A stretch of DNA of 16,414 nt from Acidimicrobiia bacterium (GTDB lineage: Bacteria; Actinomycetota; Acidimicrobiia; Acidimicrobiales; CATQHL01): the NCBI GenBank assembly GCA_021296435.1, contig JAGWAK010000019.1:1-16414 (forward strand), read 5' to 3'. The translations under genes were made by a program, and so were the position numbers. The notes below the pieces were generated by a model, which did no database searches, had not been told where the DNA came from, and saw nothing but the letters and a program-made list of their open reading frames with translations. This document shows, piece by piece, positions 1 through 7,151 of this stretch (position 1 is its first letter; each line of letters starts with the position of its first letter).

Positions 1-1145
1 ATCTCCACCGAGGCATCGAAGCGCTCCACGTGGATCTCGCTGGCGCCGCCGGCGTGGTTCTGGGCGTTCTCCAGCAGGTTCGCCATGACCTGTGCCAGAC
101 GCCGCCGGTCGGCCCGCAGCACCAGGCCTTCGGTGCCGGGATCGCGGGTGACCTGGGGCGTGTGACCGGCGGCGCGAGCCGCCTGCTGGACGAACTCGAT
201 GATCTCGAATTCCTCCAGTTCCAGGGCGGCGGCTCCCACGTCGTAGCGGGAGATCTCCAGTAGGTCGGCGACAAGCTGCTTGAAGTGCTCGAGGTCGGCG
301 GTGAGCAGGTTGAGCGCGGTCTGGGACCGCACCGGCAACTCCCCTTGGCGCCTGCGCAGGACCTCCAGGGAGGCCGTGAGCGTCATCAGGGGCGAGCGCA
401 ACTCGTGGCTCACGTTCGAGGCGAAACGGGCGTCGCGCTCGATGCGATCCTGTAGGGCGCTGGCCATCTGGTTGAACGAGCGCGAGAGCCGCTCCAGATC
501 GGGGTCGGCGCCTTCGAGGCGCGTATTGAGATCACCGGCGGCGATGGCCTCGGCCGCCTCCCCGATGTCGGTGAGCGGTTGCACCGCGCGCTGCGCCGCC
601 CAGATGCCGATGCCGATGCCGGCGAGCACTGTGATGGCGCTTCCGGTGAGGAGCGCGATCAGCAACGAGCTGAGCGTGTCGGCGATGTCGTCCAGCGGTA
701 CCGCCTCGTAGTAGGCGGCGTCGATGTCGAAGTAGGGGATGCCGATGACGGCGAAGGGGGTTTCCCCCACGACGTAGCGCATCTGCGCGGCGCGGCCCCG
801 CGCCACGGTGTCCTTGAGGAGCGGATCGATCTGCGGCTCGCTGAACTCCACGGGATTGGCCGAGAGCCAGAGATCGCCGAAGCGGATGACCGGGCGGGCC
901 CCGAGCGGTGTGTAGAGGTCCTGCAGCAGGTCGCGCAACTGCTGCTCGGTCGACTCGGCGTCGATGAGCCGGCTCACCTGGGTGGCGTTGAAGAGGACGC
1001 GCGCCAGGGAGGTGTCCTCCCGGCGGGTCAGCAGGTTGTCCCGTGTGAGCTCGTAGGTGATGAGCGAGAGGCCGGCGGCGAGCACGAGCGCCCCGAGGCC
1101 GAACACCAGGCTGACGCGCAGCCGCAGGGAGACGCGCGCGGCCAC
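1..1145 (-). CDS. Sensor histidine kinase, MtrB-like (partial, runs off left edge)
   Basis: Membrane sensor kinase that would phosphorylate the response regulator encoded just upstream. The reading frame from GTG at 1145 gives 381 residues before the window edge. In order I see an N-terminal membrane helix (about residues 10-29), an extracytoplasmic sensor region (about 30-157), a second helix (about 158-180), a HAMP linker containing PLTDIGEAAEAIAAGDL, and a HisKA domain with the H-box SNVSHELRSPL, where His247 is the predicted phosphorylated residue. The N-box (NLLENAQNH) lies at the very end; the G and F boxes are beyond the window, so it is cut by the edge rather than broken. The helix after the H-box (LVADLLEISRYDVG) resembles MtrB. 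The GTG lies 5 nt after the regulator's stop, which favours it, although the frame stays open upstream and no strong ribosome-binding site is visible. The ligand cannot be told from the sequence. Confidence 0.9.
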   Translation of the reverse strand, partial: MAARVSLRLRVSLVFGLGALVLAAGLSLITYELTRDNLLTRREDTSLARVLFNATQVSRLIDAESTEQQLRDLLQDLYTPLGARPVIRFGDLWLSANPVEFSEPQIDPLLKDTVARGRAAQMRYVVGETPFAVIGIPYFDIDAAYYEAVPLDDIADTLSSLLIALLTGSAITVLAGIGIGIWAAQRAVQPLTDIGEAAEAIAAGDLNTRLEGADPDLERLSRSFNQMASALQDRIERDARFASNVSHELRSPLMTLTASLEVLRRRQGELPVRSQTALNLLTADLEHFKQLVADLLEISRYDVGAAALELEEFEIIEFVQQAARAAGHTPQVTRDPGTEGLVLRADRRRLAQVMANLLENAQNHAGGASEIHVERFDASVE

Positions 1146-1150
1146 GGTTG

Positions 1151-1840
1151 CTAGGGCTGCAGCTTGTACCCCTCGCCGCGGACGGTCACGACGTGGCGGG
1201 GATTTGCAGGGTCGGTTTCGATCTTGGTCCGGAGGCGGCGGATGTGCACGTCCACGAGCCGGCTGTCGCCGAAGTAGCCGTAGCCCCAGATCCGCTCCAG
1301 CAGCACCTCCCGGCTGAGGGTGCGCCCGGGGCTGGAGGCGAGTTCGACCAGCAGGCGGAGTTCGGTCTTGGTGAGGTCGATTTCCTGCCTGCCCCGGCGC
1401 ACCACGCCCTCCTCGGCGAAGACCTCCAGGTCGGCGAAGATAAAGTTGGTGAGCGGTCCCTCGGCGGTGCGGGCCCGGCGTAGCAGTGCCCGGATGCGCG
1501 CCGACAGTTCCTTGGGTGCGAACGGCTTGGTGAGGTAGTCGTCGGCGCCGGCCTCCAGCCCGGCCACGATGTCGTGGGTGTCCTCCCGGGCGGTGACCAT
1601 GACGATGGGGACGTTGCTGATCCGCCGCAGCGAGCGGCACACCTCGAAGCCGTCCACGCCCGGCAGCATGATGTCGATCAACACCACGTCGGCGGGTTGG
1701 CGCCGGAAGATGCTCAGCGCGGCCTCGCCGTTGGAGGATTCCTCCACCTCCCAGCCTTCGTCCTCAAGGGCCAGTCGCAGGGAGGTGCGGATGCGCTCGT
1801 CGTCCTCCACGGTCAGGATGCGCGTCGCCATGGTTACCAT
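1151..1840 (-). CDS. OmpR/PhoB-family response regulator, MtrA-like
   Basis: DNA-binding regulator of 229 aa. The receiver domain (about residues 7-120) has the acidic pair D13/D14, the phospho-acceptor D56 in VLIDIMLPG, T83 and K105 in LTKPF. The C-terminal winged helix (about 130-227) carries TLSREVLLERIWGYGY, RLVDVHIRRLRTKIE and VTVRGEGYKL, the standard OmpR-type recognition and wing elements. The DSRLVDVHIRRLR stretch is close to mycobacterial MtrA, which controls cell wall and division genes, but one-to-one orthology is inferred. Two ATGs compete, at 1840 and 1831; a GAGG sits 4 nt before the first and 13 nt before the second, so 1840 is chosen. It is followed after 5 nt by the histidine kinase and lies 30 nt downstream of the phosphatase gene, consistent with one transcript. 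Confidence 0.93.
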   Translation of the reverse strand: MVTMATRILTVEDDERIRTSLRLALEDEGWEVEESSNGEAALSIFRRQPADVVLIDIMLPGVDGFEVCRSLRRISNVPIVMVTAREDTHDIVAGLEAGADDYLTKPFAPKELSARIRALLRRARTAEGPLTNFIFADLEVFAEEGVVRRGRQEIDLTKTELRLLVELASSPGRTLSREVLLERIWGYGYFGDSRLVDVHIRRLRTKIETDPANPRHVVTVRGEGYKLQP

Positions 1841-1844
1841 GCTG

Positions 1845-1848
1845 CCTC
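1845..1848 (-). promoter_or_regulatory. Shine-Dalgarno (GAGG) that decides the response-regulator start
   Basis: On the minus strand TTGAGGCAGC directly precedes ATG 1840. The GAGG-to-ATG spacing is 4 nt, against 13 nt for the alternative ATG at 1831, so this site favours the upstream start. Confidence 0.5.
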
Positions 1849-1870
1849 AATTCGCGGGCTGGTGCCGTGC

Positions 1871-2722
1871 TCAGAGGTTGTGGACGCCCCCGGCCGGGGC
1901 TCCGTCGGGCCAGGCTCCGAGCTCGGTCAGGAGGTCGCAGAGGGCGGGCGCCACGCCCGGAGCGGCGGCGAGGACGAACCCGACGGCGCCGTCCCCGGAG
2001 CGGCCGGGTCCCTCCAGCAGGGGACTGCGGGTGACGGCGCCGGCCTCGGAGGCGATGAGGCTCCCCGCCGCGTGATCCCAGGGACGGAGGCGGTACTCGT
2101 AGTAGGCGTCCACCCGGCCGCAGGCGACCGAGCAGAGGTCCAGGGCTGCCGAGCCCATCCGGCGGATGTCGCGCACCCGGCCCAGCAATCCCGCCACGAC
2201 CGAGCCCTGGTGGATCCGATCCGCCTGGTCGTAACCGAACCCGGTGGCGACGAGAGCCGACCCGAGTTCCTCGGCGCTGCTCACCGCCAGGGGTTCGCCG
2301 TTGCAGACCGCGCCGCCGCCGCGCGCCGCCGAGAACACCTCACCGTGCAGCGGGTCGACGACCGCGCCGGCGAGAGGCCGGCCAGTGGCGGCGGCGGCCA
2401 CCGAGACCGCGTAGCCGGGGTGCCCGTACACGAAGTTCGTGGTGCCGTCGATGGGATCGATGAACCAGGTGATCCCCGAGGTGCCGGCGCGGGAGGCTCC
2501 TTCCTCGCCGACGATCGCGTCATGGGGCCGGGCGCGCACCAGGCGCGAGGTGATCAGGGACTCCGCGGCGCGATCCGCGGCGGTCACCAGGTCGGTGCGG
2601 GAGGACTTGACGCCGACGGGGGCGGCCCGGCCGTGGTGTTCGGCAATGACGCCGCCGGCCTCGGTGGCCAAGTCGACGGCGAGTTGCCGGAGGGCTTCGA
2701 GGTCGGTGTCGCCGGTAGTCAC
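1871..2722 (-). CDS. Inositol monophosphatase family phosphatase
   Basis: Soluble Mg2+-dependent phosphatase of the IMPase/SuhB superfamily, 283 aa, a normal length. Metal-site residues are visible: GEE at 72-74, the motif WFIDPIDGTTNF with D89, D92 and T94, and the second motif RPWDHAAG with D216 followed by SEAGA. Likely substrates are inositol-1-phosphate, histidinol phosphate or another sugar phosphate; the sequence does not decide. The frame is open for 58 more residues upstream, but that part is Arg/Gly-rich and not family-like. GTG 2722 is chosen because it overlaps the stop of the preceding gene in a GTGA and puts the first helix (LEALRQLAVDLATEAG) near the N-terminus, as in relatives. 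No Shine-Dalgarno is seen, which suggests translational coupling. It probably shares an operon with the membrane protein upstream and the two-component genes downstream. Confidence 0.92.
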   Translation of the reverse strand: MTTGDTDLEALRQLAVDLATEAGGVIAEHHGRAAPVGVKSSRTDLVTAADRAAESLITSRLVRARPHDAIVGEEGASRAGTSGITWFIDPIDGTTNFVYGHPGYAVSVAAAATGRPLAGAVVDPLHGEVFSAARGGGAVCNGEPLAVSSAEELGSALVATGFGYDQADRIHQGSVVAGLLGRVRDIRRMGSAALDLCSVACGRVDAYYEYRLRPWDHAAGSLIASEAGAVTRSPLLEGPGRSGDGAVGFVLAAAPGVAPALCDLLTELGAWPDGAPAGGVHNL

Positions 2723-3030
2723 CTGGCGCGCCGGCGGCCGAGCCGCGGGGCGGCACCCGAGGCGGCCCGCGGACCGCTCCGCCACTCGTGCATGGCCCGC
2801 AGCGTCAAGGAGGCCACGACCGCCACACCCGAGGCGCTCACCACCGCACCCACGAGGGCGCCCACCCCGAGTTGCCAGCCGCAGTCGCCGGTGCAACTCA
2901 CGTCCACGAGGGCATAGCCGATGAGCCCGCCGCAGACGCCTGCCAGGAGGATCGCCAGGGCGGCCACGGCTCGTGCGCGGCGTCCCGGCAGGGCCGAGCG
3001 GCCCGGAGTGCTGGCCTCGGTGCCAATCAC
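2719..3030 (-). CDS. Small two-helix membrane protein, unknown function
   Basis: I do not recognise a family. From GTG 3030 the protein is 103 aa: a short basic N-terminus (PGRRARA), a hydrophobic helix (AVAALAILLAGVCGGLIGYALV), a short loop with two cysteines (SCTGDCGW), a second glycine-rich hydrophobic helix (LGVGALVGAVVSASGVAVVASL) and an Arg-rich tail. The CTGDC loop would face outside and could hold a disulfide if the N-terminus is inside; this is inference. GTG 3030 is preferred because a TAGCAT hexamer ends 7 nt upstream, as for a leaderless transcript. ATG 3039 (106 aa) lies inside that hexamer, and ATG 3060 (113 aa) is also possible. Its TGA overlaps the phosphatase GTG (GTGA), and it appears to be the first gene of the minus-strand operon, divergent from dinB. 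Confidence 0.7.
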   Translation of the reverse strand: MIGTEASTPGRSALPGRRARAVAALAILLAGVCGGLIGYALVDVSCTGDCGWQLGVGALVGAVVSASGVAVVASLTLRAMHEWRSGPRAASGAAPRLGRRRAR

Positions 3031-3037
3031 CCGGCCC

Positions 3038-3043
3038 ATGCTA
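3038..3043 (-). promoter_or_regulatory. Putative -10 (TAGCAT) for the minus-strand membrane-protein operon
   Basis: TAGCAT on the minus strand fits TANNNT and is followed by 7 nt and then GTG 3030, so transcription would start at or next to the start codon. No convincing -35 is seen. The element faces away from the dinB promoter at 3083-3088. Confidence 0.4.
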
Positions 3044-3082
3044 GGACTCCGCGCCACCATCGCAGCGGTGCCGGGCGCGCCC

Positions 3083-3088
3083 TAGCGT
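3083..3088 (+). promoter_or_regulatory. Putative -10 (TAGCGT) giving leaderless dinB mRNA
   Basis: TAGCGT matches the TANNNT -10 consensus and is followed by exactly 6 nt (GGCCGT) and then the dinB ATG at 3095, so the A of the ATG is the predicted +1. There is no Shine-Dalgarno before the ATG. No clear -35 is visible, so this is a -10 call only. Confidence 0.5.
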
Positions 3089-3094
3089 GGCCGT

Positions 3095-4324
3095 ATGCCG
3101 CAGCTCGGTGCGGCCAACGTGCTGCACGTGGACATGGACGCCTTCTTCGCCGCGGCGGAGGTGCTGCGACGCCCGGAGTTGGCCGGCAGGCCCGTGATAG
3201 TCGGGGGAACCGGTGATCGGGGCGTCGTGGCGGCGGCCTCCTACGAGGCCCGGCGGTTCGGTGTCCACTCGGCGATGCCCACCCGGCGGGCGCGCTCGCT
3301 GTGCTCCGGAGGCGTGTTCCTGCCCGCCGATCACGACTATTACCGAGAGCTCAGCAGCAGGATCATGGAGCTGTTCGATCGCTTCACCCCGCTGGTGGAG
3401 TCGCTCTCGCTGGACGAGGCGTTCCTGGACGTGACCGGCGCCAGGCGCCTGTTCGGCGCACCGGCCGAGATCGCCCGGCGGATCCGTGCCGAGCTGGCGC
3501 GTGCCGAGGGCCTCACCTGCTCGGTGGGGGTCGCACCGAACAAGCTGCTGGCCAAGCTGGCCTCTGAGCAGGCCAAACCCCAGGTCGCCTCCGGCGGGGT
3601 GCGTCCCGGCCGGGGAGTGGTCGTGGTGGAGCCGTCCGAGGCGGTGGCGTTCCTGCACCGGCTGCCGGTGCGGTCGCTGCCGGGGGTCGGACCGGCCACG
3701 CTACGCCGGCTGCGTGACCTGGGGGCGGGGACGGTCGGCGAGCTGGCGGCGCTGCCGACCGACGCCCTCGTGGATGCCTTCGGCACGGCCCACGGTCACC
3801 GTCTGGCTGAACTCGCCGGGGCACACGACCCCCGGCCTGTCGTCGCCTGGCGGGCGCCGAAGTCGCTCAGCAGCGAGGTGACCTTCCCGCGGGACGTCTC
3901 GGACCGGGCCGCCCTGCAGGCCGAGGTGGTACGGCAGGCCGACGCTCTGGCGTCGCGCCTGCGGAAGGCCGGCTGTACCGCCGGCACCATCGTGTTGAAG
4001 CTGCGCTTCGGCGACTTCCGCACGGTCACCCGGTCGCGCACCCTGCCGCGGGCCACCGCGCACGCCCCTTACATGGCACGGGCGGCGCGGAATCTGCTGG
4101 AGGGCCTGGACGTCGACGCGGGGGTGCGGCTCCTGGGACTCGGAGCCGGCACGCTGTCGGTCGGGGGCGGCGAGCAGCTCACCCTGGAGGAGGCCACCGG
4201 GGGGCCCGCAGCGGCCCTGGACGAGGCGCTCGACGAACTGAGGGCCCGGTTCGGCCCGGAGGTCATCGCCCCGGCCGGCGCCCGTTCGCAGGCTCCGCCG
4301 GAGGAACCCGAACGTGCTCGGTGA
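3095..4324 (+). CDS. dinB: DNA polymerase IV (Y-family translesion polymerase)
   Basis: Error-prone Y-family polymerase that extends past lesions and mismatches; 409 aa. Catalytic carboxylates are D13 in HVDMDAFFAA and D107/E108 in SLSLDEAFLD. F18, the second Phe of DAFF, corresponds to the sugar steric gate of DinB proteins. CSVGVAPNKLLAKLAS (142-157) is the usual palm motif. The thumb helix-hairpin-helix (LPGVGPATLRRLRDLG, 195-210) and the little-finger domain (about 250-355) follow. Near the C-terminus, QLTLE (361-365) resembles a beta-clamp-binding pentapeptide but has Glu where Phe or Leu is usual. ATG 3095 is set by the conserved VLHVDMDAFF lying right at the N-terminus and by the leaderless-type -10 upstream. 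The neighbouring DUF3040 gene follows after 108 nt on the same strand. Confidence 0.96.
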   Translation: MPQLGAANVLHVDMDAFFAAAEVLRRPELAGRPVIVGGTGDRGVVAAASYEARRFGVHSAMPTRRARSLCSGGVFLPADHDYYRELSSRIMELFDRFTPLVESLSLDEAFLDVTGARRLFGAPAEIARRIRAELARAEGLTCSVGVAPNKLLAKLASEQAKPQVASGGVRPGRGVVVVEPSEAVAFLHRLPVRSLPGVGPATLRRLRDLGAGTVGELAALPTDALVDAFGTAHGHRLAELAGAHDPRPVVAWRAPKSLSSEVTFPRDVSDRAALQAEVVRQADALASRLRKAGCTAGTIVLKLRFGDFRTVTRSRTLPRATAHAPYMARAARNLLEGLDVDAGVRLLGLGAGTLSVGGGEQLTLEEATGGPAAALDEALDELRARFGPEVIAPAGARSQAPPEEPERAR

Positions 4325-4417
4325 GCACTCATACGTTGTGGCGGAGCGCTGCGTGTGCGAGACTTACCGCAGCCGCCGGCCGTTGATCGGCCTGCGGCAG
4401 AACCGCGGTGGAACGCG

Positions 4418-4424
4418 AAGGGAG
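4418..4424 (+). promoter_or_regulatory. Shine-Dalgarno (AAGGGAG) for the DUF3040 gene
   Basis: AAGGGAG lies 8 nt before GTG 4433 and supports that codon over the in-frame ATG at 4355, which would add a 26-residue Pro/Arg-rich extension not typical of the family. Confidence 0.6.
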
Positions 4425-4432
4425 CAAGGCCT

Positions 4433-4816
4433 GTGGCGCTGTCGGAGGACGAGCAACGGATTCTCAGCGAGATCGAGGCCAACCTCTACGAGACAGACCC
4501 CGAGTTGGCCGAAGAGGTTCGCTCCACCACGGTGTTCCGTCACGGGTTCCGGAACCTGCGGCGGTCGGTTCTGGGGTTCATCGCCGGCATCGTCTTCATG
4601 ATCTTCACGCTGTCGACGTCGTTCTGGCTGTCGTTCGTGGGCTTCTTGATCATGCTGGCCTCGGCGATGTTCTTCGAGCGGAATGCCCGCCTGGTCGGCA
4701 AGGCCGGCCTGCAGCAGATCTCCCGCAATCCCCTCAGCGGCGCCTGGCGCGACGAGGGCGGCACGCCCGGCCAGCGGATGCGCGACCGTTTCAACCGCGA
4801 TCAGCGAAGCGACTGA
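4433..4816 (+). CDS. DUF3040 family membrane protein
   Basis: Small actinobacterial membrane protein of 127 aa whose function is unknown. The N-terminus ALSEDEQRILSEIEANLYETDPELAEEV is the recognisable DUF3040 signature. It is followed by two adjacent hydrophobic helices (GFIAGIVFMIFTLSTSFW and LSFVGFLIMLASAMFF) and a polar tail (GQRMRDRFNRDQRSD). GTG 4433 is chosen because the family begins with (M/V)ALSE and because AAGGGAG sits 8 nt upstream. From memory, DUF3040 genes often lie near dinB and mraZ in actinobacteria, matching this window, though no partner is established. It could be transcribed with dinB or from its own promoter in the 108-nt gap, where TTGTGG (4336-4341) and GAGACT (4359-4364) are 17 nt apart; that pair is a weak match. 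The gene converges on the transglutaminase-like gene. Confidence 0.88.
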   Translation: MALSEDEQRILSEIEANLYETDPELAEEVRSTTVFRHGFRNLRRSVLGFIAGIVFMIFTLSTSFWLSFVGFLIMLASAMFFERNARLVGKAGLQQISRNPLSGAWRDEGGTPGQRMRDRFNRDQRSD

Positions 4817-4827
4817 GGGCGGCACTC

Positions 4828-4855
4828 CCGGCGCGCCGGCGGTTCGCACCGGTGC
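4828..4855. terminator. GC-rich palindromes between convergent genes, possible bidirectional terminator
   Basis: The 46-nt gap between the two convergent stop codons holds a 12-bp perfect palindrome (CCGGCGCGCCGG, 4828-4839) and a 10-bp one (GCACCGGTGC, 4846-4855). They can also pair with each other as an imperfect stem around a TTCG-containing loop. There is no T-tract on either strand, so intrinsic termination is plausible from position but not proven. Confidence 0.3.
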
Positions 4856-4862
4856 AAATCCT

Positions 4863-7151
4863 CTAGCCGGCTGCCCCTCTGCGGCGCACGGCGTCCATCA
4901 GCAATCCCCAGGGACGCGGGTCGACGACGCCCCGCAGCCGCTGCGCCGCGGTCCGGGATTCCCGGAGGTCCTCGCTGATCGATGAGGACGCCGTGGCGAC
5001 CTGCCGCTGGAGTTCGGCGGGCATCGGGCCGCCGGCGAACGCCGCCACTGAGACGCAGAATGCGAGCCGATGCCATGGCTCCGGGGCCGAGTCGAGCAAG
5101 CGGGCGGTCCGCTGGGCCATCTCGAGAGGGGTCTCGGAAAGGTGCGGTCGGATGCGGCGCGGACGCAGCAGGTCGATGATCTCCTCCCACGCCACGATCG
5201 CACCGCGGACGGCGTCGGCCCCGGCCCAGCGGCGTCGACGCCGGCGCTGCAGTGAGCGGAGGCCGGCGGTGGCGGCGGCGTAGAGGCCTCCGGCGGCAAC
5301 GGCGGCGGCCAGTGCCAGCCCGGCCAGCGCCAGAATGCGCGCCGTGCTGGTACCGCCACCCTCCTCGCCTGATTCGTTGCCGCCCGGCGGGGCCGCCGGC
5401 TCCGGCCGCTCGTTGCTCGGCGCGGGCGCCGGCTGGTCGGGCACCGTCGGGGCCGGGGACTCCAGCGGCGAGTCCTGCTGCTCGGGAACGAAGGTGTACG
5501 ACTCGGCCCCGGGCGCCCCGCGCCCCGGTGTGGGCTCGAACGCCACCCAGCCGGCGCCGCTGATGTAGACCTCCGGCCAGGCATGGGCGTGCTGCCCGCG
5601 CACGCTGTAGAGGGTTCTGCCCGAGGCGTCGGTCTCGAGGGCCACCCCCGGGGTGAATCCCACCGCCACCCGCGTCGGCAGACCGAGGGTTCTGGCCAGG
5701 GTGGCGAAGGCGGCGGCGAACTGCTCGCAGTATCCCCGGCGCTCGGTGAACAGGAAGGCCTCCAGCCGGTCGCCGGAATGGCCCGGTGCCACGTCGAGGT
5801 CGTACTCGAATCCGTCCCGTAGCCAGTCCTGCAGCGCCAGCGCCTGCTCGTACGGACCGTCCCGCCCGGCAGTGACCTGGAGGGCAACCTCGGCGAGCGA
5901 GGGTCTCAAGTCCGCCGGCAGATCCACGAAGCCTGCCGGTACGTCGGCGGGGTCGTTCCGCAGCGACCGGAGGAACGACTCCTCGAGGCGCGGCACCGCC
6001 GACTGCACGGTGTAGGCGAGGCCGTCGGAGTCGGTGCGGCCCGAACCCACCAGCAGTGTGGAGGAGATCGGTTCGAAGCTGGCCTCGAACGATACGCCGA
6101 GAGATTCGAACGCCACGGGCTGGTAGGCCGCCGGCAGCCAGACCGCGGCAAGTGCGCTGATCCTGTAGCTCTGGGTGAACTCGCTCACCGGCCCCGACGT
6201 CGCCGCGAGAGTGGGCAGCGACTCGCTGGCCGCGCCGGTGGTCTCGTCAAGGGACCAGACCGCCCCGTCGAAGTCTCCGAGCGCCGTCAGTCGCCAGTAG
6301 GACCGCCCGGAACTCCGGACGACGAAGAGCTCCAGATCGGGATTCTGCAAGAGTTGGCCCGGGACCGCCACGAGAGGGCTGAGAACGACCTTCCGACCGC
6401 TCTCCGGCGCAGGGGTCGACGGGTCCAGCAGCGTCCTCAGTGGCCCGTCGTTGAGTGAGGGCAGCAGCGCGGTGGTGACCAGAGCGCCGGCGCCGACCGC
6501 GAGGGCGCCGGTCACGAGTCCCCGGGGCAGGCGCACCCGGCGCTTCCGCACGGCGCCGACGACGGGCCGGGCCGCCGATCGCGCCGTGGCGTGCGCCAGG
6601 GCGAAGGCGACGGCGCAGGCCACGCTGATGGTGGGGTAGAGAATCGTGCCATCGCTGGTCCCGAAGGTCGCCACGAGGGCCAACAGGATCACCGCCGGTG
6701 CCAGCGCCTCGCCCCGGGCCCCGACACGGAAGGCCGCCCAGTCGCTCAGCATGGCGAGCAACCAGGCCACGGCGGCAGCGGCGACGAGCAGTCCGGTGTC
6801 CTCGCTGAGCGGCACCTGCGAAGATCGCAGCAACTGCGAGATGCCGCCGAGGTCCGCCCCGATTGCCTCGAAGGTGGCGCGCCGCGGCAGCCCGTAAGTG
6901 GTCGTCTGTGGGTAGTGCACCCACACCTGGAGTCCCGCCACGCCCACCAGCGAGACGAGCGCGCTGAGCGCCACGCCACGGCCGGCGCGGCGCATCAGGG
7001 CCACGACGAGGTGTGCCAGGAGGGCCGCGCCGAGCACCGGGGCCAGGAAGGAGGTGCCGTCGAAGAGGCGGACACCTCCCGCCAGGGTTGCCAGCGTGAC
7101 CGCCGTCGCCAGCAGTTCTCCCGCCGGCGTCCGCGTCGCCGGGCGCATCAT
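4863..7151 (-). CDS. Multi-pass membrane transglutaminase-like protein (TgpA/DUF3488-DUF4129 type)
   Basis: Membrane protein of 762 aa with an external transglutaminase-like (papain-fold) domain. About seven hydrophobic helices fill residues 11-231. An extracytoplasmic region follows, with the catalytic core: Cys475 in RRGYCEQFAAAFATLAR, His523 in GQHAHAWPEVYI and, at the third position, Glu539 in WVAFEPTPG where classical members have Asp. A Pro/Ser/Glu-rich linker (about 560-600), one more helix (about 604-628) and a cytoplasmic tail rich in Arg with an SETPLEMAQR segment typical of DUF4129 complete it. Substrate is unknown; relatives may be proteases or crosslinking enzymes of the envelope. 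The ATG at 7151 overlaps the DUF58 stop in an ATGA; a second ATG follows immediately. It is the last gene of the moxR-DUF58-transglutaminase operon. Confidence 0.92.
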   Translation of the reverse strand: MMRPATRTPAGELLATAVTLATLAGGVRLFDGTSFLAPVLGAALLAHLVVALMRRAGRGVALSALVSLVGVAGLQVWVHYPQTTTYGLPRRATFEAIGADLGGISQLLRSSQVPLSEDTGLLVAAAAVAWLLAMLSDWAAFRVGARGEALAPAVILLALVATFGTSDGTILYPTISVACAVAFALAHATARSAARPVVGAVRKRRVRLPRGLVTGALAVGAGALVTTALLPSLNDGPLRTLLDPSTPAPESGRKVVLSPLVAVPGQLLQNPDLELFVVRSSGRSYWRLTALGDFDGAVWSLDETTGAASESLPTLAATSGPVSEFTQSYRISALAAVWLPAAYQPVAFESLGVSFEASFEPISSTLLVGSGRTDSDGLAYTVQSAVPRLEESFLRSLRNDPADVPAGFVDLPADLRPSLAEVALQVTAGRDGPYEQALALQDWLRDGFEYDLDVAPGHSGDRLEAFLFTERRGYCEQFAAAFATLARTLGLPTRVAVGFTPGVALETDASGRTLYSVRGQHAHAWPEVYISGAGWVAFEPTPGRGAPGAESYTFVPEQQDSPLESPAPTVPDQPAPAPSNERPEPAAPPGGNESGEEGGGTSTARILALAGLALAAAVAAGGLYAAATAGLRSLQRRRRRRWAGADAVRGAIVAWEEIIDLLRPRRIRPHLSETPLEMAQRTARLLDSAPEPWHRLAFCVSVAAFAGGPMPAELQRQVATASSSISEDLRESRTAAQRLRGVVDPRPWGLLMDAVRRRGAAG

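Noticed and set aside
1574..2917. Long plus-strand open frame (447 codons) opposite the phosphatase and regulator genes
   Set aside because: It is antisense to two clearly conserved genes, has low-complexity Gly/Arg/His/Ala composition and no recognisable domain; a high-GC shadow frame.
4336..4364. TTGTGG - 17 nt - GAGACT as a promoter for the DUF3040 gene
   Set aside because: Spacing is right but the -10 matches consensus at only three positions; too weak to list as a feature in such GC-rich sequence.
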